Shown here one piece after another: positions 50,759 to 60,349 of a stretch of DNA of 64,000 bases (within the stretch, counting starts at the first letter, position 1; each line of letters begins with the position of its first letter). Source of the DNA: Flavobacterium coralii (lineage in GTDB: Bacteria > Bacteroidota > Bacteroidia > Flavobacteriales > Flavobacteriaceae); the NCBI RefSeq assembly GCF_019891545.1, contig NZ_JAHDIU010000002.1, forward strand, positions 1 to 64,000, in the 5' to 3' direction. Both the position numbers and the translations under genes were made by a program. Below the pieces are notes generated by a model, which searched no databases, was not told the DNA's origin, and worked only from the letters and a program-made list of their open reading frames with translations.

Positions 50759-51086
50759 ATGGAAAATAATTTAGATGAACAGATTCGTTACGACCGTGCC
50801 AGTAAAAGGGTTCGTAACATTAAAGGGTTTTATATGCACCTGATGGCTTACATTCTTGTAAACAGTTTTTTATTGCTGTTGCATTATGCCAATCTTGCTG
50901 AGGGAGAAAGCTTTTTTACCTTCGGGGCATTCAGCACGGCTTTCTTGGGGATTTGGCCTTTTGCTTCATGGTATAGGTACATTTGGGCCTGCAGTCTTTT
51001 TAGGTAATAACTGGGAAGAACGCAAAATACGCCAGCTTATGCAGCAGGAAGAAGAGCGCAAAGCAAGAAACAACACTAACCACTGA
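50759..51086 (+). pseudogene. Frameshifted 2TM domain protein
   Basis: A start at 50759 gives an 82-residue product (MENNLDEQIRYDRASKRV, RNIKGFYMHLMAYIL … TAFLGIW) that ends early at 51007. The conserved second half (WGFGLLLHGIGTFGPAVFLG, NNWEERKIRQLMQQEEE) is read in the +1 frame from about 50946 to 51086. The break falls at TTCTTGGGG (50942-50950), so one extra base, or two missing, relative to the paralogs explains it. It may be a real mutation, an assembly error, or programmed frameshifting. Confidence 0.75.
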
Positions 51087-51120
51087 TTTAAAAACACAAC
51101 TAACTTTACCAATTATAAAC

Positions 51121-51879
51121 ATGAATGTTATTATTATAGAAGACGAAAAACCTGCGGCAAGGCTTTTGCAGCGCAAATTACAGAAACTGGATGTACAGGC
51201 ACAGGTAATGCTGCATTCGGTAGAAGAGGCTGTAGAATGGTTTTCCGCCAATACGCATCCTGACCTTATATTCCTCGACATACAGCTTTCAGACGGGTTG
51301 TCGTTTGAAATATTTGAAAATGTTACTATTGATAGCGCAGTAATTTTTACAACGGCTTATGATGAATATGCACTGCGCGCATTTAAACTCAACAGCATAG
51401 ATTACCTGCTGAAACCTATTGATGAAGACGAACTCGCCTCTGCCATTGATAAGTACAGGCAGCACCGCCCGCAGCAGCAAAACCTTTCGCTTGATTTCGA
51501 AGAAATAAAGAAGATGCTCGTAAACCCAATAGAAAAAAGCTATAAAAAACGTTTTGCAATAAAGATGGGGCAGCACCTTAAAATGATAAATACAGACGAT
51601 GCCGAATGTTTTTTCAGTGAAAATAAAGGTACGTATATCCATACAACCGATAACAGGGATTACCTGCTTGAAACCACACTTGAACAACTGGAGGCAGAGC
51701 TTGACCCTGCACGCTTTTACAGGGTAAGCCGCAAACATATCATCAACGTAGATGCGGTGAAAGATATATTGGTTTATACCAATTCACGCCTAAAGGTGAT
51801 ATTGCCTACTTATACCGAAGATGAGGTTATAGTAAGCCGCGAGCGTGTCAATGCTTTCAGGGAATGGCTGGGTAATTAA
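51121..51879 (+). CDS. LytTR family response regulator
   Basis: A 252-residue regulator with a receiver domain (IIIEDEKPAARLL, Asp 53 in IFLDIQLSDG, Thr in FTTAYDEYALRAF, Lys in YLLKPI) and a LytTR DNA-binding domain ('CFFSENKGTYIHTTDNRDYL', 'ARFYRVSRKHIINVDAVKDI'). It is the expected partner of the LytS-type kinase upstream and closes the five-gene module. Confidence 0.95.
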   Translation: MNVIIIEDEKPAARLLQRKLQKLDVQAQVMLHSVEEAVEWFSANTHPDLIFLDIQLSDGLSFEIFENVTIDSAVIFTTAYDEYALRAFKLNSIDYLLKPIDEDELASAIDKYRQHRPQQQNLSLDFEEIKKMLVNPIEKSYKKRFAIKMGQHLKMINTDDAECFFSENKGTYIHTTDNRDYLLETTLEQLEAELDPARFYRVSRKHIINVDAVKDILVYTNSRLKVILPTYTEDEVIVSRERVNAFREWLGN

Positions 51880-51955
51880 AATAAATTTTATTAACACGCC
51901 AACGTTTTCGTTAAAAATATATAGATGCTGTATGCGTAACATGGATGTAACTTTA

Positions 51956-51963
51956 TAAATTTG
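51956..51963 (+). promoter_or_regulatory. -7 box of the GH31 gene
   Basis: TAAATTTG matches TAnnTTTG, 25 bases before the ATG at 51989; no TTG at the -33 spacing. Confidence 0.4.
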
Positions 51964-51988
51964 AAGATTTTGTACATAATATTACTCC

Positions 51989-54388
51989 ATGATTACAAAT
52001 ACCGAACTCGAACATAAAGGAGACCAGTACCCGTTACAGGTTACCGATTTTAAAAAAGAAGTTGACAGCGTATATTTTTATACATCTAATGATGTAATTT
52101 TAAAGCTAACGGTTTTTCGCGACAGCCTTATCCGTTTTAGGTTTACTACCAAAGGCTATTTTAACGATGATTTTTCGTATGCCATTGATGAAAACCACTC
52201 AAGAGGTTTTAACCATTTCGAACTTACCGAAGAAGAAGATTTTTATAAAGTTACAACCAGCAAGTTGCTTGTTTACATAAACCGTAAAGATCTCCGTTCT
52301 AAAATAACCGATCTTGAAGGTAATGTACTGCTTGAAGACGAGCAGGGTTTCCACTGGGAAGAAACGTATGAATATGGCGGAAATATCGTAAAAATGAGTA
52401 AGCTCTCTCCTGACGGTGAAAATTTTTACGGGCTTGGCGATAAAGCAACGCACCTTAACCTAAAAGGTAAAAGACTTGAAAACTGGGCTACTGACCAGTA
52501 TGCTTTTCAGAAAGACCAGGAACCGTTATATAAGTCAGTGCCGTTTTACATAGGGCTTAAAGGAAAAATTGCCTACGGCGTTTTCTTCGATAATACCTTC
52601 CGAAGCTTTTTTGATTTTTGCCAGGAACGCCGTAATGTCGCCAGTTTTTGGGCAGATGGCGGCGAAATGAATTATTATTTCTTTTACGGGCCGCAGATGC
52701 AGGAAGTGGTAACATCTTACACCGACCTTACCGGCAAGCCTGAACTACCGCCACTTTGGGCGTTGGGCTATCATCAGTGCAAATGGAGCTATTACCCTGA
52801 AAGCAAGGTAAAAGAAATAACATCAAAATTCAGGGAGCTTAAAATACCATGTGATGCTATTTACCTTGATATAGATTATATGGAAGGTTTCCGTTGCTTT
52901 ACATGGAACAAAGATTATTTCCCCGAACCGAAACGAATGGTTGATGAGCTGGCACAGGATGGCTTTAAAACCATTGTTATTATAGACCCGGGCATAAAGA
53001 TAGATAAAGACTACTGGGTATATAATGAGGCAATAGCTAACGATTATTTCTGTAAGCGTGCCGATGGCCCTTACATGAAAGGCAAAGTATGGCCGGGCGA
53101 ATGTAACTTCCCGGATTATACTAACCCTGCTGTACGCGAATGGTGGGCAGGGCTGTTTAAAGAGTTGATAGCAGAAATAGGTGTTAAGGGTGTGTGGAAT
53201 GATATGAACGAGCCTGCTGTTATGGAAGTGCCAACCAAAACATTCCCACTGGATGTAAGGCACGATTATGACGGGTACCCATGCAGCCACCGCAAAGCCC
53301 ATAATATATATGGCACACAGATGGCGCGTGCCACTTATGAAGGTGTCAAACGTTTTTCTTATCCTAAGAGGCCTTTTATCATAACACGTTCTGCTTATTC
53401 GGGTGCACAGCGATATACATCGTCATGGACAGGCGATAACGTTGCAACTTGGGAGCACCTTTGGGTGGCTAACGTTCAGGTGCAGCGCATGAGCCTTAGC
53501 GGTATGGGCTTTACAGGCAGTGATATCGGCGGTTTTGCCGAGCAGCCTACAGGAGAACTTTACGCAAGGTGGATTCAGCTTGGGGTGTTTCACCCGTTTT
53601 GCCGCACGCACTCATCGGGCCATCATGGCGACCAGGAGCCGTGGGCATTTGATGAAGAAGTTATAAATGTAACCCGCAAATTTATAGAGCTGCGCTACCA
53701 GTTGCTGCCTTACCTGTACACTATGTTCTGGCAATATATTGATGAAGGCATACCAATGCTTAAGCCCCTGGTTTATTTTGACCAGGAGGATGCGCAGACA
53801 CATTATCGTACAGACGAATTTATTTTTGGTAACCAGATACTGGTTTGCCCAATATTAGAGCCGAACGCTGTAGGGCGCAGGATGTATGTGCCACGCGGTA
53901 GCTGGTATAATTACTGGAACAATGAACTTGTATCGGGTGGGAAAGAAATGTGGGTAGATGTAAGCTTCGACCAGATACCAATTTTTGTAAAAGCCGGTGC
54001 TGTAATACCTAAATATCCGGTGCAGCAGTATGTGGGCGAATTACAATTTGATGAGCTCACGCTTGATGCTTACTACAAAGACGGTAAAGAAGTATCTAAA
54101 GTATTTGAAGATGCTCAGGATGGATATGATTATACCAAAGGGCGATACAGCCTCCGCACTTTTACCTTTACAGGAAAAGAAAAGGAAATCGTAATACGCC
54201 AGCATAAAGAAGGTAAGTACATAACCCCTTACAGCCGCTTTAAGATTAATCTTATAGGGCTGCCTTTTGAAATTAAATCGGTAGAGGTTGATAACGAGGT
54301 GGTTTCGCTAGAAGACTTACAATTAAATATTCACAATAGTTTAACGGTTATTAAGGATTTTTCTGAATTACATATTAAAGGTATTTAG
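51989..54388 (+). CDS. Glycoside hydrolase family 31 (alpha-glucosidase-type)
   Basis: A 799-residue enzyme without a signal peptide, so probably cytoplasmic. The GH31 signatures are GVWNDMNEPA (nucleophile Asp 405), SWTGDNVATWEHL (acid/base Asp 483), 'YHQCKWSYYPESKVKEITSK', 'IYLDIDYMEGFRCFTWNKDY', 'RTHSSGHHGDQEPWAF' and a C-terminal beta domain. It hydrolyses alpha-glucosides. No Sus pair or transporter is adjacent, so the natural substrate is not known. Confidence 0.95.
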   Translation: MITNTELEHKGDQYPLQVTDFKKEVDSVYFYTSNDVILKLTVFRDSLIRFRFTTKGYFNDDFSYAIDENHSRGFNHFELTEEEDFYKVTTSKLLVYINRKDLRSKITDLEGNVLLEDEQGFHWEETYEYGGNIVKMSKLSPDGENFYGLGDKATHLNLKGKRLENWATDQYAFQKDQEPLYKSVPFYIGLKGKIAYGVFFDNTFRSFFDFCQERRNVASFWADGGEMNYYFFYGPQMQEVVTSYTDLTGKPELPPLWALGYHQCKWSYYPESKVKEITSKFRELKIPCDAIYLDIDYMEGFRCFTWNKDYFPEPKRMVDELAQDGFKTIVIIDPGIKIDKDYWVYNEAIANDYFCKRADGPYMKGKVWPGECNFPDYTNPAVREWWAGLFKELIAEIGVKGVWNDMNEPAVMEVPTKTFPLDVRHDYDGYPCSHRKAHNIYGTQMARATYEGVKRFSYPKRPFIITRSAYSGAQRYTSSWTGDNVATWEHLWVANVQVQRMSLSGMGFTGSDIGGFAEQPTGELYARWIQLGVFHPFCRTHSSGHHGDQEPWAFDEEVINVTRKFIELRYQLLPYLYTMFWQYIDEGIPMLKPLVYFDQEDAQTHYRTDEFIFGNQILVCPILEPNAVGRRMYVPRGSWYNYWNNELVSGGKEMWVDVSFDQIPIFVKAGAVIPKYPVQQYVGELQFDELTLDAYYKDGKEVSKVFEDAQDGYDYTKGRYSLRTFTFTGKEKEIVIRQHKEGKYITPYSRFKINLIGLPFEIKSVEVDNEVVSLEDLQLNIHNSLTVIKDFSELHIKGI

Positions 54389-54396
54389 TAAATTTG
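54389..54396 (+). promoter_or_regulatory. -7 box of the M48 gene
   Basis: TAAATTTG, immediately after the GH31 stop codon and 23 bases before the next ATG at 54419. Confidence 0.4.
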
Positions 54397-54418
54397 AATG
54401 TAATTTAATAAATAACCT

Positions 54419-55234
54419 ATGAGAAAAAGTGTGCTAATACTTACAGGGATATTGTTTGTGCTGGTAAGTGCCTGTTCTACAAATCCTTTTACCGGTGAGA
54501 AAAACCTTAATTTTGTGTCTAATGCCGAACTGTTTCCTGTTGCTTTTCAGCAGTATGATCAGTTCCTGCAGGAAAATAAAGTAGTTTCCGGCACGCAGGA
54601 GGCTGCTATGGTAACAAAAGTTGGGCAAAAGATAAAGAATGCCGCCGAAGCCTACTTTAAATCAAAAGGGCTGTCACAGTCGTTAGAAGGTTACCAGTGG
54701 GAATATAAGCTGGTGCAGGACCCTGCAGTAAATGCATGGTGTATGCCCGGTGGCAAAATAGTAGTATATACCGGTATAATGCCCATAGCTCAGAATGAGG
54801 CAGGGCTTGCAACGGTAATGGGGCACGAAGTGGCACACGCACTTTTAAATCACGGAGGGCAGCGTATGAGCGCAGGCACCATACAGGAACTTGGTGCAGT
54901 AGGTGTAGCCGCGGCTACATCGGGTAAAAGCGAAACAGCGCAGCAGTTGTACCAGCAGGCATATGGTATTACCACACAGTTTGGCGCAATGCTGCCATTT
55001 AGCAGAAAACACGAAAACGAAGCCGACGAGGCCGGACTTATACTAATGGCTATTGCAGGCTATAATCCTGAAAATGCTATAGCATTTTGGCAGCGTATGG
55101 AAGCTAATTCAGGCGGAGGCGCTCCACCGGAGTTTTTAAGCACGCACCCGTCAAGCAGCACAAGGATACGTAATATCAAAAGCCAGATTCCTGACGCTAA
55201 AGCTGCAGCAGCCAAGTTTGGTGTTAAGTTTTAA
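54419..55234 (+). CDS. M48 family metallopeptidase lipoprotein
   Basis: A 271-residue lipoprotein (lipobox LVSAC, Cys 19) with the conserved 'NPFTGEKNLNFVSNAEL' start, zinc motif HEVAH (136-140), and the third-ligand helix 'FSRKHENEADEAGLILM'. It resembles the BepA/LoiP group of envelope quality-control proteases. All zinc ligands are present. It is followed by a terminator. Confidence 0.94.
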   Translation: MRKSVLILTGILFVLVSACSTNPFTGEKNLNFVSNAELFPVAFQQYDQFLQENKVVSGTQEAAMVTKVGQKIKNAAEAYFKSKGLSQSLEGYQWEYKLVQDPAVNAWCMPGGKIVVYTGIMPIAQNEAGLATVMGHEVAHALLNHGGQRMSAGTIQELGAVGVAAATSGKSETAQQLYQQAYGITTQFGAMLPFSRKHENEADEAGLILMAIAGYNPENAIAFWQRMEANSGGGAPPEFLSTHPSSSTRIRNIKSQIPDAKAAAAKFGVKF

Positions 55235-55277
55235 ATTTATGTAACCAAAACCTGCATATAATTTTTATACATATATT

Positions 55278-55304
55278 AGCTGTCCTTAACGGGCAGCTTT
55301 TTTA
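55278..55304 (+). terminator. Terminator after the M48 gene
   Basis: AGCTGTCC (55278-55285) and GGGCAGCT (55291-55298), one G-U pair, loop TTAAC, followed by TTTTTTA. Confidence 0.85.
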
Positions 55305-55325
55305 TTGCCTTAAAACCAAACCGAT

Positions 55326-56639
55326 ATGCAGCAACCGGAAAAAGGGAGTAAGAAACTTTTAAACGCATGGGCTTTTTATGATTGGGCTAATTCTGTATAT
55401 AGCCTTGTAATTGCTTCAGCAGTTTTCCCTATTTTTTATAATGCACTTTTTAATGAGGGCGAGACAGATGTAAGCGTTTTTGGTACGTCAGTAAAAGGTA
55501 CCGCTTTAATAAGCTTTACTACTGCTTTTGCTTTTTTGTTTGTCGCATTTATATCGCCGTTGTTGTCTGGTATCGCAGATTATTCCGGTAATAAAAAGAT
55601 ATTCCTTAAGCTCTTTTGTTACCTCGGCTCGTTTTCGTGTATAGGGCTTTACTGGTTTAGCCTTGAAAATATATACTGGAGTTTAGTATGCTATTTCTTT
55701 GGGCTCGTGGGCTTTTGGGGCAGCCTTGTTTTTTATAATTCATACCTGCCGGACATTGCATACCCTGAGCAACAGGATGCTGTTAGTGCCAAAGGTTACT
55801 CAATGGGGTATATCGGTAGCGTTTTCCTGCTTGTTTTCAACCTTGCAATGGTAATGTTCCCGGATGTTTTCGGGCTTGAAGATTCACCAGTAGAGCCTGC
55901 CGCTGTTAAAGCAATGCGCTGGTCTTTTGTTTCAGTAGGTATATGGTGGATTTTATTTAGCCAGTACACTTATTATTATCTTCCAAAAGGCACCCGCAAA
56001 AATAAAGTTACCACAGATGTTATGCTTAACGGTTTCAGGGAGCTTCAAAAAGTATGGAGCCAGCTAAAGCAAAACCTAACATTAAAACGATATTTAGGAG
56101 CATTTTTTGTTTACAGTATGGCGGTACAAACCGTTATGTTGGTAGCCACTTACTTTGGCGCCGAAGAAATTGCGTGGGGCGAAGGCAGCGCCAAACAAAT
56201 GGGACTAATTATAAGTATATTACTGATACAGATTGTTGCTGTGGGTGGTGCTGTAATAACATCAAGGCTTTCTAAAACTTACGGAAACATTAAAACACTT
56301 ATAATTATCAATAGTATATGGGCTGTAATTTGCGTTTGTGCCTTTTTCCTTACGTTGCCCATACATTTTTACATTACTGCTGCATTTGTAGGGCTTGTAA
56401 TGGGGGGAATACAGTCGCTTTCCCGTTCTACATATTCAAAATTTTTGCCCGAAACCAAAGACACTGCATCCTTTTTCAGTTTTTATGATGTTACAGAAAA
56501 GATAGGTATTGTTATCGGTATGCTGTTGTATGGCGCAATAGACCAGGTTTTTGGCAGCATGCGCTATTCGGTTATATTCCTTACCGTATTTTTTGTGGCC
56601 GGTATTTTCCTGCTGCGAAGAGTCTTAAAAAAATCTTAG
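55326..56639 (+). CDS. MFS transporter, UMF1/Atg22-like
   Basis: A 437-residue membrane protein with about 12 segments. It begins 'LLNAWAFYDWANSVYSLVIA', the UMF1 signature, and continues with 'SGIADYSGNKKIFLKLF', 'YNSYLPDIAYPEQQDAVSAK' and 'GMQSLSRSTYSKFLPE'-like 'GGIQSLSRSTYSKFLPETKD'. UMF1 transporters have no well-defined substrate; amino acid export is proposed for relatives. Confidence 0.92.
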   Translation: MQQPEKGSKKLLNAWAFYDWANSVYSLVIASAVFPIFYNALFNEGETDVSVFGTSVKGTALISFTTAFAFLFVAFISPLLSGIADYSGNKKIFLKLFCYLGSFSCIGLYWFSLENIYWSLVCYFFGLVGFWGSLVFYNSYLPDIAYPEQQDAVSAKGYSMGYIGSVFLLVFNLAMVMFPDVFGLEDSPVEPAAVKAMRWSFVSVGIWWILFSQYTYYYLPKGTRKNKVTTDVMLNGFRELQKVWSQLKQNLTLKRYLGAFFVYSMAVQTVMLVATYFGAEEIAWGEGSAKQMGLIISILLIQIVAVGGAVITSRLSKTYGNIKTLIIINSIWAVICVCAFFLTLPIHFYITAAFVGLVMGGIQSLSRSTYSKFLPETKDTASFFSFYDVTEKIGIVIGMLLYGAIDQVFGSMRYSVIFLTVFFVAGIFLLRRVLKKS

Positions 56640-56658
56640 CATTTTAAAATTATTACTT

Positions 56659-56666
56659 TATATTTG
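56659..56666 (+). promoter_or_regulatory. -7 box of the DUF6252 gene
   Basis: TATATTTG, 23 bases before the ATG at 56690; no clear -33 element. Confidence 0.4.
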
Positions 56667-56689
56667 GGGATTAAAAATTAATAACTGTT

Positions 56690-57595
56690 ATGAAAAATAC
56701 TAAAATCTTATCAGCTTTATTGATATTATTTGCAACATTTGGCATTATATCCTGTGATTCTGAACCTGTAGATCCTGTGTTTCTGGATAACTGGGAGGAA
56801 AATAATAACAACCCAGAGGGTGGTTCTTTCCAGGTAAATATAGACGGACAACAGTTTACAGCTTCTGTTGCACAGGCAGCTTTTGAACAGGGTGTACTAA
56901 ACATCAGCGGCGGAAGCACCAGCACCACTGGCAGCGTTGTATCTTTAACAGCCCTTGGCAGCCAGGAGGGTACTTATACAAACCAGCAGGCATCTATAAT
57001 GTATATTCCTAATATCTCAGAGCAGTCATTCTATACCAATATAGATATAAATGCAGAGCCGGGCAACAATTACAACGGAAGCATAATCATAACAGATATT
57101 GATACTGTGAACAAAACGGTTTCAGGTACTTTCAGCGGTACTGTTTATTGGAACATGCCGGGTGAGGAAATGGAGCCTGTAGTACTAACAGGCGGTACAT
57201 TTACCGATGTGCCTTATACAGGCAGCCCTACACCGGTTACAAACCCGGACGATGAGTACTTTACAGCCGTTGTAGATGGCGTTGAAAAAGATTTTACAAA
57301 TATACAGGCTGCACCGACAGGTGATAATTTACAGATAATAGGTTTATTACTAAGCGGTGAAGCAATTCAGATGCTTGTAGATGCTGATATCACACCGGGC
57401 ACTTACCAGTTTGGCAGCGCTTCGGCAACTATGATTGCCTACCAAAACTTATCTGATGCATATCCTTTTGATGAGGGTTCACTAACAATTACCAATAATT
57501 CTGATGGATTTATAACTGGTACATTCAGTTTTACAGGTACCAATTTTGATGATGAAACGATAGAGGTTACAGGCGAATTTAATGTAGAACTGTAA
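56690..57595 (+). CDS. DUF6252-like lipoprotein with two repeated domains
   Basis: A 301-residue lipoprotein (lipobox IISC, Cys 22). Two similar halves are visible: residues about 45-165 ('SFQVNIDGQQFTASVAQAAF', 'VVSLTALGSQEGTYTNQQAS', 'NKTVSGTFSGTVYWNM') and about 185-300 ('DEYFTAVVDGVEKDFTNIQA', 'DGFITGTFSFTGTNFDDETI'), i.e. a tandem DUF6252-like pair. Surface role and ligand are unknown. Confidence 0.8.
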   Translation: MKNTKILSALLILFATFGIISCDSEPVDPVFLDNWEENNNNPEGGSFQVNIDGQQFTASVAQAAFEQGVLNISGGSTSTTGSVVSLTALGSQEGTYTNQQASIMYIPNISEQSFYTNIDINAEPGNNYNGSIIITDIDTVNKTVSGTFSGTVYWNMPGEEMEPVVLTGGTFTDVPYTGSPTPVTNPDDEYFTAVVDGVEKDFTNIQAAPTGDNLQIIGLLLSGEAIQMLVDADITPGTYQFGSASATMIAYQNLSDAYPFDEGSLTITNNSDGFITGTFSFTGTNFDDETIEVTGEFNVEL

Positions 57596-57616
57596 TATTC
57601 TATTAAATAATATCTG

Positions 57617-57641
57617 AGCCCCGCGATAGCGGGGCTTTTTC
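57617..57641 (+). terminator. Rho-independent terminator
   Basis: AGCCCCGC (57617-57624) with GCGGGGCT (57629-57636), loop GATA, then TTTT. It closes the DUF6252 gene. Confidence 0.92.
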
Positions 57642-57786
57642 GTTGGCATAATCATTGCCCTATTACGATACATAAACTGCTTTAAACAGGTTTTACCTAC
57701 TGATAATAATGCATTTATAAATTATGCGTTACTTAATTAGATGCAGTTTGTTTTATTGTTTAATGACAAAATGACTTATATATAAG

Positions 57787-60237
57787 ATGTCTAATCAAAA
57801 AATATTGAATATTGACAGTTTGTCACTCCAGGAACTTGATACAGATGCGGAACTTATTCCGCTGATGACCCCGGAGGACGAAGAAGAAATGAATAATGAA
57901 GTACTGCCCGGCGCCTTGCCAATCTTGCCGTTACGCAATATGGTGCTGTTTCCGGGTGTGGTAATACCGATAACAGCCGGAAGGGACAAATCTATCAAGC
58001 TGATTAATGACGCTAATTCAGGCGGTAAAATTATTGGTGTGGTTGCACAAAAGGATGAAAGTATTGAAGAACCTTCTCCGGCCGATATACATACCGTAGG
58101 TACGGTTGCGCGCATTTTAAGGGTCCTTAAAATGCCTGATGGCAACACCACTGTTATACTTCAGGGTAAGAAACGATTTGAAATAGATGAGGTAACATCA
58201 GAGCAGCCTTACCTTATGGCTACTATAAAAGAAGTAAGTGAAACCCGCCCCGAAAAAGGTGATGTTGAATTTACAACCATTATAGAATCTATTAAAGAGC
58301 TTGCCATACAAATAATAAAGGAAAGCCCTAATATTCCTACAGAGGCTACTTTCGCTATCAAAAATATAGAGAGCGAGTCTTTTCTTGTAAATTTTGTTTC
58401 GAGCAACATGAACCTTACCGTTGCTGAAAAGCAGGGGTTACTTGTTATAAACAGTCTTAAAGAAAGGGCACTGGAAACGCTTAGGTATATGAACCTTGAG
58501 TTGCAGAAACTGGCGCTCAAGAATGATATCCAGAGTAAAGTACGTTTTGATCTCGACCAACAGCAGCGTGAGTACTTCCTGCACCAGCAGATGAAAACCA
58601 TACAGGAAGAGCTTGGCGGTGTAAGCCATGACCAGGAAATTGAGGAAATGCGCCAGAAAGGCAAGGCGAAGAAATGGAATGAAAAAACTAAAAGCCATTT
58701 TGAAAAGGAACTTGCCAAGCTACAACGCATGAACCCGCAGGTGGCAGAGTTTGCAACGCAGCGCAACTACCTTGAGCTGATGCTCGACCTGCCGTGGAAT
58801 CATTTCTCTAAAGATAAATTCGACCTTAAGAAGGCAGAGAAGATATTGCACCGAGACCATTACGGGCTTGATGATGTAAAAAGGCGGATACTGGAATATC
58901 TTGCGGTATTAAAGCTGCGCAACGATATGAAATCGCCTATATTGTGCCTTTACGGACCTCCGGGGGTAGGTAAGACCTCAATTGGTAAATCGGTTGCAGA
59001 GGCACTTGGCAGGGAGTATATCAGGATTTCGTTAGGAGGCCTTCGTGACGAGGCAGAAATTCGCGGACACAGGAAAACCTATATCGGTGCAATGCCGGGG
59101 CGCATCATCCAAAGCATAAAAAAAGCCGGGACATCTAACCCTGTTTTTGTATTGGATGAAATTGATAAGCTATCTGCAAGCCATAATGGAGACCCTTCTT
59201 CGGCTTTGCTTGAGGTTTTAGACCCAGAGCAGAACAAAGAGTTTTATGATAACTTCCTCGAGTTGGGGTATGACCTTTCTAAAGTTATGTTTATAGCTAC
59301 TTCAAATAATATGGCTACCATACAGCCTGCCCTTCGCGACAGGATGGAAATTATAAACATGACCGGTTACACTATCGAAGAAAAAGTAGAAATAGCCAGA
59401 AAACACCTTTTGCCAAAACAGATAAAAGAACACGGACTTACGCCTAAAGAGGTTGTGGTAGGTAAAAAGCAGCTCGAAAAGATTGTTATGGGCTACACAC
59501 GCGAGTCGGGTGTGCGCGGGCTTGAAAAGCAAATTGCAAAACTGATACGCCATATCGCCAAATGTGTGGTAATGGAAGAGCAGTATAATGTAAAAGTTAC
59601 CGACGAAGACATTACTGAAATACTGGGAGCACCTAAAATGGAGCGCGACAAGTATGAGAATAATGAGGTTGCGGGCGTGGTAACAGGCCTTGCGTGGACA
59701 AGCGTTGGCGGAGACATATTGTTTATAGAGTCTATCCTTTCTAAGGGAAAAGGTAATATGACAATGACAGGTAACCTTGGTGCGGTTATGAAAGAATCGG
59801 CTACCATAGCGCTGGAATATATAAAAGCTAATTCTGAGTTATTAGGTATAAGCCCTGAGATAATTGGCAATTATAACGTACATATACACGTGCCGGAAGG
59901 CGCAACCCCAAAAGATGGCCCGAGTGCAGGTGTGGCAATGCTTACATCTCTTGTGTCATCATTCACACAAAAAAGGGTTAAAAAACACCTTGCCATGACG
60001 GGCGAAATTACCCTGCGCGGAAGAGTGCTGCCGGTAGGGGGTATAAAAGAAAAAATACTTGCCGCCAAACGGGCCAATGTAAAAGAAATTATACTTTGTG
60101 AAGAGAACAGGCGCGATGTAGAGGAAATAAAGCAGGAGTATCTGGACGGGCTTACCTTCCATTATGTGAAATATATGGAAGATGTTATTAAACATGCAAT
60201 TACCGACCAAAAGGTAAAAAAGGCAAAGACATTATAA
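57787..60237 (+). CDS. lon: ATP-dependent Lon protease
   Basis: Lon degrades misfolded and regulatory proteins in the cytoplasm. The 816 residues have an N-terminal LON domain ('LPILPLRNMVLFPGVVIPIT'), AAA+ Walker A GPPGVGKTS (390-398), 'FVLDEIDKLSASHNGDPSSA', and a Ser-Lys protease domain (Ser 713 in KDGPSAGVAM, Lys 756 in GGIKEKIL). It has an acidic N-terminal extension of about 40 residues, as in other Bacteroidota. No CIRCE or other heat-shock element is visible upstream. Confidence 0.97.
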   Translation: MSNQKILNIDSLSLQELDTDAELIPLMTPEDEEEMNNEVLPGALPILPLRNMVLFPGVVIPITAGRDKSIKLINDANSGGKIIGVVAQKDESIEEPSPADIHTVGTVARILRVLKMPDGNTTVILQGKKRFEIDEVTSEQPYLMATIKEVSETRPEKGDVEFTTIIESIKELAIQIIKESPNIPTEATFAIKNIESESFLVNFVSSNMNLTVAEKQGLLVINSLKERALETLRYMNLELQKLALKNDIQSKVRFDLDQQQREYFLHQQMKTIQEELGGVSHDQEIEEMRQKGKAKKWNEKTKSHFEKELAKLQRMNPQVAEFATQRNYLELMLDLPWNHFSKDKFDLKKAEKILHRDHYGLDDVKRRILEYLAVLKLRNDMKSPILCLYGPPGVGKTSIGKSVAEALGREYIRISLGGLRDEAEIRGHRKTYIGAMPGRIIQSIKKAGTSNPVFVLDEIDKLSASHNGDPSSALLEVLDPEQNKEFYDNFLELGYDLSKVMFIATSNNMATIQPALRDRMEIINMTGYTIEEKVEIARKHLLPKQIKEHGLTPKEVVVGKKQLEKIVMGYTRESGVRGLEKQIAKLIRHIAKCVVMEEQYNVKVTDEDITEILGAPKMERDKYENNEVAGVVTGLAWTSVGGDILFIESILSKGKGNMTMTGNLGAVMKESATIALEYIKANSELLGISPEIIGNYNVHIHVPEGATPKDGPSAGVAMLTSLVSSFTQKRVKKHLAMTGEITLRGRVLPVGGIKEKILAAKRANVKEIILCEENRRDVEEIKQEYLDGLTFHYVKYMEDVIKHAITDQKVKKAKTL

Positions 60238-60258
60238 AGTTTATATACTTGCAATTTA

Positions 60259-60288
60259 AAAACGGCTAAATTTATTAGCCGTTTTTTT
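60259..60288 (+). terminator. Terminator after lon
   Basis: AAAACGGCTAA (60259-60269) and TTAGCCGTTTT (60275-60285), loop ATTTA, ending in a T run. Confidence 0.92.
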
Positions 60289-60349
60289 ATTTAAAAAATA
60301 ATATCTTCGCAACCGCGTTATAGTATGCACCAAACGTATGTAACAGGCA

